Origin: Thiomonas sp. X19 | Lineage (GTDB): Bacteria; Pseudomonadota; Gammaproteobacteria; Burkholderiales; Burkholderiaceae_C | Direction of reading: 5' to 3' | NCBI RefSeq assembly: GCF_900089495.1 | Contig: NZ_LT605203.1 | Span: forward strand, 2,886,065-2,926,091 | Length of the DNA: 40,027 bases | Shown: piece by piece, positions 7,965 through 16,069 of the stretch | Layout: every line of letters starts with the position of its first letter | How positions within the stretch are numbered: position 1 is the stretch's first letter | Translations under genes and position numbers: made by a program | The notes under the pieces: generated by a model | Seen by the model: the letters and a program-made list of their open reading frames with translations, nothing else | Told to the model about the DNA's origin: nothing | Databases searched by the model: none

Positions 7965-9627
7965 ATCCTTCATGGCCGCGCTGGGCTTGGGCCTGGCTGC
8001 CTTGCTCACCCTGCTGCTGGCTTCCTGCGGCGGCGGCAGTACCGTGGCGTCCAGCGGGGGCGGCGTGGGCACCGGGGGCACGGGCATGTCCTTCGGCACG
8101 GTCACCGGCTTCGGCAGCGTCGTGGTGGATGGCACGCCTTACAACAGCGCCAGTCCGCAATACTTCGCCGGCAACGATCAGGGTGAAGCGACGCTCACCG
8201 CCGCCACGGCCGTGCAGCTTGGCAACCAACTGCGGATCCAGTTGGACGCCCAGGGCACGCCGAGCATGGTGCTGATCGAGCCTGAACTGATGGGGGCGGT
8301 GGCCAATCTCTCGTCCACGGGGTTCTCCGTCAACGGCGTTCCCGTCCAGGTCAATACCAATCCAGCGGCAGGTCCGGTGACCTATTACTCCGGCCTGACG
8401 GATTACGCCGGGCTGAGCCCAGGCATGCAAGTGGAAGTGCATGGCGCTTATGGCGTGAACTCGAACGGCCAGGGCTACATTCAGGCGACGCTGATCGAGC
8501 AGTTGCCCCCCTCCAACCCCGTCACGCGCATCACGGGGGTGATCAGCCATCTGCAAGCCGCCAGCGGCACCTTCCAGATCGGCACCACGACGGTTCAGAT
8601 CGGCGCGGCCACCAGCGTCGTGCCTTCGGGCCTGAGTCTGGCCAACGGGCAACTGGTCAATGTCTGGAGCAATGTGCCTGTGACGGCCAGTGGCATCACG
8701 GCTGGTGTCGTTCGCATTCGCACCCTGCAAGGGGTTTCCGGGCCCGTGCAGGTGGGCGGGCTGGTCTCCATGCTGTCCGGCAGTCGCTTCCAGGTGTCGG
8801 GCGTGACGATCGATGCCAGCGCGCCGGCACTCGCATCCACCGTGCAAGGCCTCACGCTCGGTGAGTATGTGGTGGTGCTGGGCCAGGCCGATGCCAGCAC
8901 CGGCGTGGTGACGGCCAGTTCCATTCGCGCCTATGCAACCCAGCCCGCTCAAGTCGAACTGCGCGGCACCATCACCGGCTATGTGAGCCCGAGCAACTTC
9001 CTCGTGCGCGGAGTGCTGGTGGATGCCTCGGCGCCGGGCGTGACCTTCAACGGCGGCAGCGCCGCGTCGCTGGGCAACGGCGTGTTCGTGGACATCCTCG
9101 GCCATGTCGGCAGCGGCAATGGCAATGTGGTGACGGCCAGCAGCGTCACCGTGCTCCCTCAAGCACCCGATGGCGGCACGGTGGACTATCAGGGCATGGT
9201 CAGCGCCCTCAACACAGCCAACGGCACGTTCACGCTGACGTGGCAGAAAGAAGGGACGACGAGCACCTCGCAGGTCACGCTCGCGCCGAATGTGGTGTTC
9301 AGCAACGGGGCAGCGGCGCAACTGATCAACGGTGCCAACGTCGAGATCGAGGCAACCAACACGAGCAGCGGCTTGACGGCGTACAGCGTGTCGTTCCGGG
9401 GCGTCGGCAGCGGTGATGGTGGTTCCGGTGGTTCCTCATCGACTCTGGAGACCAAGGGTGTGATCTACAACTTGACCTCGACCAGCTTCCAGGTCAACGC
9501 CCTGACCATCCAGATCAATGGCGTCAGTCCCAACAGCGGCACACTGGCCAATGGGGTGACGGTCGAAGTCACGTTCACGCCATCGGGCAGCCAGAATCTG
9601 GCGAAGGAAATCAGCATCGACCGTTGA
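7951..9627 (+). CDS. DUF5666-domain lipoprotein
   Basis: I chose GTG 7951 because GGGAG lies about 8 bases upstream and the resulting N-terminus (MTKPKSFMAALGLG...) has the Lys residues expected of a signal peptide; an ATG at 7972 is the alternative. The lipobox is LASC with Cys26, then a Gly-rich linker. The 558-residue mature region is a chain of about six small beta-barrel repeats with recurring GxxxxxxxxFxVxGxxVxxxxxT patterns (for example TGFSVNGVPVQV, GTFQIGTTTVQIG, SRFQVSGVTIDAS, NFLVRGVLVDAS, TSFQVNALTIQING). This matches repeated DUF5666 domains. The likely location is the outer membrane or periplasm. The biochemical role is unknown. It is coupled to the DUF6502 gene by overlap. Confidence 0.88.
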   Translation: MTKPKSFMAALGLGLAALLTLLLASCGGGSTVASSGGGVGTGGTGMSFGTVTGFGSVVVDGTPYNSASPQYFAGNDQGEATLTAATAVQLGNQLRIQLDAQGTPSMVLIEPELMGAVANLSSTGFSVNGVPVQVNTNPAAGPVTYYSGLTDYAGLSPGMQVEVHGAYGVNSNGQGYIQATLIEQLPPSNPVTRITGVISHLQAASGTFQIGTTTVQIGAATSVVPSGLSLANGQLVNVWSNVPVTASGITAGVVRIRTLQGVSGPVQVGGLVSMLSGSRFQVSGVTIDASAPALASTVQGLTLGEYVVVLGQADASTGVVTASSIRAYATQPAQVELRGTITGYVSPSNFLVRGVLVDASAPGVTFNGGSAASLGNGVFVDILGHVGSGNGNVVTASSVTVLPQAPDGGTVDYQGMVSALNTANGTFTLTWQKEGTTSTSQVTLAPNVVFSNGAAAQLINGANVEIEATNTSSGLTAYSVSFRGVGSGDGGSGGSSSTLETKGVIYNLTSTSFQVNALTIQINGVSPNSGTLANGVTVEVTFTPSGSQNLAKEISIDR

Positions 9628-9774
9628 GCGTGCCTGCAGGTCCGGGGCGGTGGCGGCGCCATACCCCCCATGTGCCCCTTACCTTGGCTTACGTCGGGAC
9701 GCAATTGAATGCACATTCCCACGTACGCTTGCCGCAAAATGCGCAGTTCCCACAACCCAAACCCCGGAAAATCC

Positions 9775-10182
9775 ATGAACAAACTTGCTCTCGCATTCGT
9801 CCTCGCCGGCTTTGCCGCCGCTCCCGCCTTCGCGGCGATGAAGGAAAAACCCGTCAAGGTTGAGCTCGCCGCGCAAAACAGTTCCGGTGAAACCGGCTAC
9901 GCCATGCTCTACCCCCACGGCGCCAAGACCAAGGTCATCGTGCATCTGAAGGGCGCGCCCAAGGGTGTGACCCAGCCCGACCATATCCACAAGGGCACTT
10001 GCGCCAACCTCGACCCCAAGCCCGCCTATGTCCTCAAGCCGGTTGTGGGCGGCAAGTCCGTCACCATGGTGAACGCGTCGCTGTCCGATCTGCTCAAGGA
10101 GCCGATGGCCATCAACGTGCATGCAAGCCCGACCGATCTGAAAAAGTACGTGGCTTGCGGCGACATCACCGCAGCCAAGTAA
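9775..10182 (+). CDS. Small exported CHRD-like protein
   Basis: ATG 9775 opens a clear Sec signal peptide (MNKLALAFVLAGFAAAPAFA). The mature part of about 115 residues has features of CHRD-like or superoxide-dismutase-like beta-sandwich proteins: NSSGETGYAMLYPHGAKTKV, VIVHLKGAPKG, HIHKGTCANLDPKP and INVHASPTDLKKYVACGDI. Two Cys (in GTCAN and VACGD) could form a disulfide and the HIH could bind a metal; both points are inference. The ribosome binding site is weak (GGA only). An in-frame ATG at 9709 would give no signal peptide and is rejected. The gene is followed 8 bases later by a strong hairpin. Function is unknown. Confidence 0.82.
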   Translation: MNKLALAFVLAGFAAAPAFAAMKEKPVKVELAAQNSSGETGYAMLYPHGAKTKVIVHLKGAPKGVTQPDHIHKGTCANLDPKPAYVLKPVVGGKSVTMVNASLSDLLKEPMAINVHASPTDLKKYVACGDITAAK

Positions 10183-10189
10183 ACGCCTT

Positions 10190-10238
10190 TTGGGCACATG
10201 AAAACGCCGGCACGAGGCCGGCGTTTTCATGTGCCCAA
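10190..10238. terminator. Bidirectional hairpin terminator with 22-bp perfect arms
   Basis: The arms 10190-10211 and 10217-10238 are exact reverse complements with a 5-nt loop ACGAG. The core is GC-rich (GCCGGC) with AAAA on one side and TTTT on the other within the stem, so a T-run follows the GC core on both strands. It lies between the convergent CHRD-like and DUF1624 genes and can end both transcripts. Confidence 0.85.
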
Positions 10239-10270
10239 GCCGCATACAGAGCGCCGACCCGAACAGAACT

Positions 10271-11029
10271 TCAGATGGATATCGACTTCAGGTGGAAAGC
10301 CAACCACACCAGACCGACGAAAACCGGCTGGTGCAGCATGTAGATGGTGAGTGGCCAACGCCCCAGAAAAGCCAGCGGGCGCACGCTGGGCAGAACGGCC
10401 AGGGGCTTGAAATCAACCCGCTGCAACAACACCCCCAGGCCTGAGCCGACCCAGAACACGCCGATCCAGGGCAGCAGCGGCACGTAGTCTTCGGTGATGG
10501 GCTTTTGCGTGATCAGCCCGGTCCAGTTCCACAGCGGCGGGTTGAACAAGGGATGGCCCCAGAGTTGCGGTGCGGCAATGGCAAGGGGCGCCAGCAGCAG
10601 CACCCAGGCGCCGAGGCGGCGGCTGAGCAGGTGGTGCACCAGCAGCATTGCCGCCACGCCTTGCAGGATGCCGAAGTAGATGAAGCTCTGCGGAAACGCC
10701 AGATAGCTGCCGACCACCACCAGCAGGCCACAGCCGAAGATCTGCCCCCAGCGCTTCCAGAACGCCGCCTCGCGCCGGCCGCGTGCGTCACCATAGCTTT
10801 GCGCCAGGCCCGCGCTGAACAGGAACAGGCTGACGATGCAGATGCGCTGCCACAACCACCAGGGGCTGGTGTAGAAGTCGGCGTGGATGAAGCCGAACCA
10901 GTTCAGGTCGAAGCTGAAATGAAAGCTCATCATCCAGACGATGGCCAGGCCGCGCAGGGTGTCGAGCCCGCCCAGACGCACGCGTCGTGGGCCGAAGCTC
11001 GGGCTGGTGGCCTGGTTCATCGCAGCCAT
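10271..11029 (-). CDS. DUF1624 / acyltransferase-3-like integral membrane protein
   Basis: The roughly 252-residue protein has about seven to eight predicted membrane helices. It shows the DUF1624 (heparan-alpha-glucosaminide acetyltransferase catalytic-domain-like) signature: RLGGLDTLRGLAIVWMMSFH near the N-terminus, FLFSAGLAQSYGDARG, SFIYFGILQGVAAML, LPWIGVFWVGSGLG, and WPLTIYMLHQPVF near the end. Members are thought to move acyl groups across or onto envelope glycans; the substrate here is unknown. The start is uncertain: ATG 11029, ATG 11020, or ATG 11062, which would overlap the purL stop. I took 11029 because it lies just after the purL stop and precedes the conserved core. It is probably co-transcribed with purL as the downstream gene. 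Confidence 0.88.
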   Translation of the reverse strand: MAAMNQATSPSFGPRRVRLGGLDTLRGLAIVWMMSFHFSFDLNWFGFIHADFYTSPWWLWQRICIVSLFLFSAGLAQSYGDARGRREAAFWKRWGQIFGCGLLVVVGSYLAFPQSFIYFGILQGVAAMLLVHHLLSRRLGAWVLLLAPLAIAAPQLWGHPLFNPPLWNWTGLITQKPITEDYVPLLPWIGVFWVGSGLGVLLQRVDFKPLAVLPSVRPLAFLGRWPLTIYMLHQPVFVGLVWLAFHLKSISI

Positions 11030-11039
11030 GGCGAAGGGC

Positions 11040-14000
11040 TCAGGCACACCATGCCCGGGCATTGCGGAACATGCGCATCCAGGGCGAGGCGTCGCCCCAT
11101 TCGGGAGGCGCCCAGCTGAACTGCAGGCCGCGAAACACGCGCTCGGGGTGGGGCATGAGTGCGGTGAAGCGGCCGTCGGGCGTGGTCACGCTGGTGAGGC
11201 CGCCGGGGCTGCCATTGGGGTTGAAAGGATAGGTGTCCGTCGCCTGACCGGCACCATCGACGAAGCGCAAGACGGCATGCACGCTGGCGGCTTGCCCCTG
11301 TTGCGAGAAGTCGGCGTAGCCCTCGCCGTGGGCGACGACGATGGGCATGCGGCTGCCGGCCATGCCGCTGAAGAACAGCGAGGGCGAAGGCAGCACTTCC
11401 ACCATGGAGAGGCGGGCTTCGTACTGCTCGGATTTGTTGCGGGTGAAGCGCGGCCAGCTGCGCGCGCCCGGAATCATGGGTGCCAGCGCGGCCAGCATCT
11501 GGCACCCGTTGCATGCGCCCAGGGCGAAGGTGTCGCTGCGGGCAAAGAAGCGGGCAAAGTCGTCGGCAAGCCGGGGGTTGAACAGGATGGAGCGCGCCCA
11601 GCCTTCACCTGCGCCCAGCACGTCGCCGTAGCTGAAACCGCCGCAAGCGACGAAGCCACGGAAATCGGCCAGTTGCGCGCGTCCCTGGATGAGGTCGCTC
11701 ATGTGCACGTCAAACGCGTCGAAGCCGGCCTGGTGCATGGCCCAGGCCATCTCGCGCTGCGAGTTCACGCCCTGCTCGCGCAGGATGGCGACCTTGGGGC
11801 GGGCGCCGGTCGCGATGAAAGGCGCGGCAATGTTCTCGCGCACATCGAACGCCAGCGCCGCGTGCAGCCCAGGGTCGGTGCCGTAGACGGCGGCATGCTC
11901 GGCATCGGCACATTCCGGGTTGTCGCGCAGGCGCGCGATGGCGTGCGACACATGGTCCCAATGCAGCAGCAAGGCGGTGCGGGTCTCGCTGTAGATTTTT
12001 TGCGTGTCGCGCCAGACCTCGATGGCGTCGTGCTCGGTGACTTGCCCGACCACATGGCCGCAGGCCGAGAGGCCATGTACGCGCAGGACTTGCAGCACGG
12101 CGTCGCGGTCGGTGGCGCGCACCTGCAGCACGGCGCCCAGCTCTTCGTTGAACAGTGCGCGCAGGGCCAGGTCGTTGCGGCGCTCGGCCACCTGTCCAGC
12201 CCAGTTCTTCGCGTCGCCTTCATCGGGCATAGCCTCGGCCGCGGCAATCAGCAGATCGAGGTTGAGCGCCAGGCCGGCGCGGCCGGCAAACGCCATTTCG
12301 CACGCAGCCGCCCACAGGCCACCGTCGCTGCGGTCGTGGTAGGCCAGCACCCTGCCCTGTTCGCGCAAGGTGCAAAGCGCGGCCGTGAGGCGCAGCAGGT
12401 CTTGCGCGTCGTCCAGGTCGGGCACGGGCGAGGCGGCCTGTTGCAGCGCCTGCGCCAGAATGCTGCCGCCCATGCGCTGTTTGCCACGGCCCAGGTCGAT
12501 CAGGATGAGCACGCTGGGACCTGCGTCCAGCCGCAGTTGCGGGGTGAAGGCGCCGCGCACATCGGCCAGCACGGCGAAGGCCGAGACCAGCAGCGAGACC
12601 GGCGAGGTCACGCCACGGCTCTCGCCCTCCTGCTGCCAGCGGGTGTGCATGGACAGCGAGTCCTTGCCCACCGGCACGCCGATGCCCAAAGCGGGGCACA
12701 GCTCCATCGCCACGGCCTGCACGGTGTCGTAGAGCGCGGCGTCCTGGCCCGGCTGGCCGCAGGCGGCCATCCAGTTGCAGGAGAGTTTGACTTGCGCCAG
12801 CGACGCCACGGGCGCGGCCAGCAGATTGGTGATGGCCTCGGCCACGGCCATGCGGCCGGAGGCCGGCGCATCGCTCACCGCCAGCGGGGTGCGTTCGCCC
12901 ATGGCCATGGCCTCGCCGCGCACGCCGGCGTAATCGGCCAGGGTGATGGCGCAATCGGCAACCGGCACCTGCCAGGGGCCGACCACGGGGTCGCGGTGCG
13001 ACAGGCCGCCCACGGTGCGGTCGCCGATGGTGATGAGAAAGCGCTTGCTCGCCACGCTGGGGTGGCGCAGCACCTGGGTGCAGGCCCAGCCCAGCGTCAC
13101 GCCGGTGAGGTTCACGCCGGGCAGGTTCACGGCCTGGCGCTGCACATCGCGCACCATGCGCGGGGGCCTGCCCAGCAGCACCGACAGCGGCATGTCCACC
13201 GGCTGCTCGGGCAGCAGCGCGTCGCTCACCTGCAGCTGCGGCTCGGCCAGCGCGCGGCCCACCACGGCGTAGGGGCAGCGCTCGCGCTCGCACAGCGCGG
13301 CGAATGCGTCCAGTGCCTCGGGGGCGATGGCCAGCACATAGCGCTCCTGGCTCTCGTTGCACCAGATCTCGCGCGGGCTCATGCCGTGCTCGTCCACCGG
13401 CACGTCGCGCAGCTCGAAATGGGCGCCGCGTCCGGCCCCCTCCACCAGTTCGGGGAAGGCGTTCGACAGGCCACCGGCGCCGACGTCGTGAATCGCCAGA
13501 ATGGGGTTGGCGGCCCCCAGGGCGCGGCAGGCGTCGATCACTTCCTGCGCACGCCGCTGCATCTCGGGGTTGCCACGCTGCACCGAGTCGAAGTCGAGAT
13601 GCTCGGCATTGGCGCCGGTGGCCAGGCTGGACGCCGCGCCGCCGCCCACGCCGATGCGCATGCCGGGGCCGCCGAGTTGCACCAGCAGCGTGCCGGCATC
13701 GAACGGCAGCTTGTGGGTGTGGGCATCGGCCACCTCGCCCAGGCCTCCGGCCAGCATGATGGGCTTGTGGTAGCCCCAGGTGCGCCCGCCGGCGGGCTGC
13801 TCGAACACGCGAAACACACCGGCCAGGTTGGGGCGGCCGAACTCGTTGTTGAAGGCGGCCGCGCCGATGGGCCCTTCGATCATGATTTGCAGGGCGCTGG
13901 CGATATGCGCGGGGCGGCCGATGTCGTCGCGTTCCCAGGGCTCGGGCTGGCTGGCGTCCAGGCGCAAATTGGACACATGGAATCCGGCCAGGCCTGCCTT

Positions 14001-15023
14001 CGGCCGGCCGCCGCGCCCGGTGGCGCCCTCGTCGCGAATCTCGCCGCCCGCGCCGGTGGCGGCACCCGGGAAGGGCGAAATGGCGGTGGGATGGTTGTGG
14101 GTTTCCACCTTCATCAGCGTGTGCACCAGTGCCGGCTCGGCGGCGTAATGATGCTGCGCCCCTTGCGGCTGCCAGCGCTGCACCTCGCCCCCCTGCATCA
14201 CCGCGGAATTGTCGGAATACGCCACCACCGTGCCAGCCGGGCTGGTGGCGTGGGTGTGGCGAATCATGCCGAACATCGACAGCGGCTGCGGCTGGCCGTC
14301 GACGATGAAGTGGGCGTTGAAAATCTTGTGGCGGCAATGCTCGCTATTGGCCTGCGCGAACATCAGCAGCTCCACGTCGGTGGGGTTGCGCTTGAGCTGC
14401 TGGGTGAAGGCCTCGGCCAGATAGTCGATCTCATCGTCCGACAGCGCCAGTCCCTGCGCCACATTGGCGCGCGCCAGCGCCTCGCGCCCCTGCCCCAGCA
14501 CATCCACCGTCTGCAGCGGCTTGGGCGCGAGGTCGGCGAACAGGCGCTGGGCATCGACGCGCCGCAGCACCACGGTTTCGGTCATGCGGTCGTGCAGCAG
14601 GCCGCCGAGCGCCAGCAGGTCGTCATCGCTCAGGCTGGGGGCCTTGCCGAACAGACCCGCCGACTTCAATGCGAAGCGGTATTCCACCGCGCGCTCGATG
14701 CGCCGCACCGGCGCGCCGCAGTTGTGGGCGATGTCGGTGGCCTTGCTGGCCCAGGGGGAGATGGTGCCCAGGCGCGGCATCACCAGCAGCGCCGGGCCGT
14801 CGGTCGGGCCGTCGTAACTCGGTCCGTAGCGCAGCAGAGCGGCAAGGCGGTCCTGCAAAGCGGCGTCGGGCTGGCTGTCGGTGGCGGCGAAATGCAGCAG
14901 GCGCGCATGGATGTTGCTCACCAGGGCAGCCAGGCGAGGTTGCGCCGCTTGCAGGCGCTGCACCAACTCTTGACGGCGGAATGGCGACAGCGCCTGGGCG
15001 CCCTCGAAGGTGGAAATATGCAT
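11040..15023 (-). CDS. purL: Phosphoribosylformylglycinamidine synthase (large, single-chain)
   Basis: This enzyme performs the fourth step of purine synthesis, converting FGAR, glutamine and ATP to FGAM. The 1327-residue single chain is the gammaproteobacterial/betaproteobacterial type: PurS-like N-terminus, two AIR-synthase-like units in the middle, and a class I glutaminase at the C-terminus. Landmarks are [17 protein letters not shown] at the start, [17 protein letters not shown] near residue 220, [19 protein letters not shown] in the ATP-binding part, and the glutaminase motifs [25 protein letters not shown] (nucleophile Cys about residue 1170) and [11 protein letters not shown] chose ATG 15023 because homologues begin with this segment; the longer frame would need a TTG start. 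It is divergent from map. Full length and intact. Confidence 0.97.
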   Translation of the reverse strand: MHISTFEGAQALSPFRRQELVQRLQAAQPRLAALVSNIHARLLHFAATDSQPDAALQDRLAALLRYGPSYDGPTDGPALLVMPRLGTISPWASKATDIAHNCGAPVRRIERAVEYRFALKSAGLFGKAPSLSDDDLLALGGLLHDRMTETVVLRRVDAQRLFADLAPKPLQTVDVLGQGREALARANVAQGLALSDDEIDYLAEAFTQQLKRNPTDVELLMFAQANSEHCRHKIFNAHFIVDGQPQPLSMFGMIRHTHATSPAGTVVAYSDNSAVMQGGEVQRWQPQGAQHHYAAEPALVHTLMKVETHNHPTAISPFPGAATGAGGEIRDEGATGRGGRPKAGLAGFHVSNLRLDASQPEPWERDDIGRPAHIASALQIMIEGPIGAAAFNNEFGRPNLAGVFRVFEQPAGGRTWGYHKPIMLAGGLGEVADAHTHKLPFDAGTLLVQLGGPGMRIGVGGGAASSLATGANAEHLDFDSVQRGNPEMQRRAQEVIDACRALGAANPILAIHDVGAGGLSNAFPELVEGAGRGAHFELRDVPVDEHGMSPREIWCNESQERYVLAIAPEALDAFAALCERERCPYAVVGRALAEPQLQVSDALLPEQPVDMPLSVLLGRPPRMVRDVQRQAVNLPGVNLTGVTLGWACTQVLRHPSVASKRFLITIGDRTVGGLSHRDPVVGPWQVPVADCAITLADYAGVRGEAMAMGERTPLAVSDAPASGRMAVAEAITNLLAAPVASLAQVKLSCNWMAACGQPGQDAALYDTVQAVAMELCPALGIGVPVGKDSLSMHTRWQQEGESRGVTSPVSLLVSAFAVLADVRGAFTPQLRLDAGPSVLILIDLGRGKQRMGGSILAQALQQAASPVPDLDDAQDLLRLTAALCTLREQGRVLAYHDRSDGGLWAAACEMAFAGRAGLALNLDLLIAAAEAMPDEGDAKNWAGQVAERRNDLALRALFNEELGAVLQVRATDRDAVLQVLRVHGLSACGHVVGQVTEHDAIEVWRDTQKIYSETRTALLLHWDHVSHAIARLRDNPECADAEHAAVYGTDPGLHAALAFDVRENIAAPFIATGARPKVAILREQGVNSQREMAWAMHQAGFDAFDVHMSDLIQGRAQLADFRGFVACGGFSYGDVLGAGEGWARSILFNPRLADDFARFFARSDTFALGACNGCQMLAALAPMIPGARSWPRFTRNKSEQYEARLSMVEVLPSPSLFFSGMAGSRMPIVVAHGEGYADFSQQGQAASVHAVLRFVDGAGQATDTYPFNPNGSPGGLTSVTTPDGRFTALMPHPERVFRGLQFSWAPPEWGDASPWMRMFRNARAWCA

Positions 15024-15242
15024 GGAAGGCGCGTGCGGGAAGGACAAGCTCGAAGAGAATGCCGGTGGAAGGGAATGGCAGCAAGGACGCCGACCCCTGG
15101 CGCCGCGACTTGGAGCGGGGCGATGCGCGCCGGGGCAGGCGGGGCCTGCGCGCTGCGCATTTTAGGGGGCCGCCCCGCTGCGAACGCGGCTACCGGCTCC
15201 AGGCCTGCCGGGCCGCATGAGCGGTGAGATAATTCGCCCACC

Positions 15243-16061
15243 ATGAGTATTTCGATCAAAACCCCTGACGATATCGCCAAGATGCGGGTGGCTGGCCGGC
15301 TCGGCTCCGAGGTGCTGGACTACCTCGCGCCGCATGTGAAGCCCGGCATCACCACGCGCAAGCTCGACCGTCTGGCGCACGATTACATCGTCAATGTGCA
15401 GCAGGCCATTCCCGCCCCGCTGAACTACGCCCCCCCCGGCTACACCCCCTACCCGGCGTCCATCTGCACCTCGGTGAACCATGTGGTCTGCCACGGCATT
15501 CCGGGCGACAAGGTGTTGAAGGACGGCGACGTCATCAACATCGACGTCACCGTCATCAAGGACGGTTTTCACGGCGACACCAGCCGCATGTTTCTCGTCG
15601 GCAAGGTGCCCGGCCATGTGCAGCGCCTGTGCCAGATCACGTATGAAGCCATGTGGCACGGCATCGTGCGGGTGCGGCCCGGCATGCGCCTGGGCGACAT
15701 CGGCCACGCCATCCAGGCTTTTGCCGAGGGCGCCGGCTACAGCGTGGTGCGCGAGTTCTGCGGCCATGGCATTGGCCGCATGTTCCACGAAGACCCGCAG
15801 GTGCTGCATTACGGCCGCCCAGGCACCTTGGAAGAACTGCGCGCCGGCATGATTTTCACCATCGAGCCGATGATCAACGCCGGGCGGCGCGACATTCGCG
15901 AAATGTCCGACGGCTGGACCATCGTCACCAAGGACCGCTCGCTGTCGGCGCAATGGGAGCACACCGTGCTGGTCACGGACAGCAGCTATGAAGTGCTCAC
16001 GGTCTCGGCCGGCACGCCTGCCCCGCCCGAGTTCGTGCGCGAGTTCGCCAACGCCGCCTGA
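15243..16061 (+). CDS. map: Type I methionine aminopeptidase
   Basis: The enzyme removes the initiator Met from new proteins in the cytosol. The 272-residue chain is the normal length for a type Ia enzyme and all metal ligands are visible: Asp in NIDVTVIKDG, Asp in HGDTSRMF, His in GHGIGRMFHE, Glu in FTIEPMIN and Glu in QWEHTVLV, plus the substrate His in VVCHGIPG. A GATAAT hexamer at 15228-15233 lies only 10 bases before the ATG, so transcription may begin very close to the start codon; there is no good Shine-Dalgarno. glnD follows 8 bases after the stop, a map-glnD pairing also known from enterobacteria. Confidence 0.97.
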   Translation: MSISIKTPDDIAKMRVAGRLGSEVLDYLAPHVKPGITTRKLDRLAHDYIVNVQQAIPAPLNYAPPGYTPYPASICTSVNHVVCHGIPGDKVLKDGDVINIDVTVIKDGFHGDTSRMFLVGKVPGHVQRLCQITYEAMWHGIVRVRPGMRLGDIGHAIQAFAEGAGYSVVREFCGHGIGRMFHEDPQVLHYGRPGTLEELRAGMIFTIEPMINAGRRDIREMSDGWTIVTKDRSLSAQWEHTVLVTDSSYEVLTVSAGTPAPPEFVREFANAA

Positions 16062-16069
16062 AGCATCCG

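Noticed and set aside
9628..9774. Possible gene or RNA between the DUF5666 and CHRD-like genes
   Set aside because: No conserved coding signal, hairpin or promoter stood out in this 147-base gap.
10941..15227. Very long open frame of over 1400 codons on the plus strand
   Set aside because: It lies opposite purL, whose product has all family motifs; high-GC genes leave long open frames on the other strand. The translation is low-complexity Gly/His/Arg-rich.
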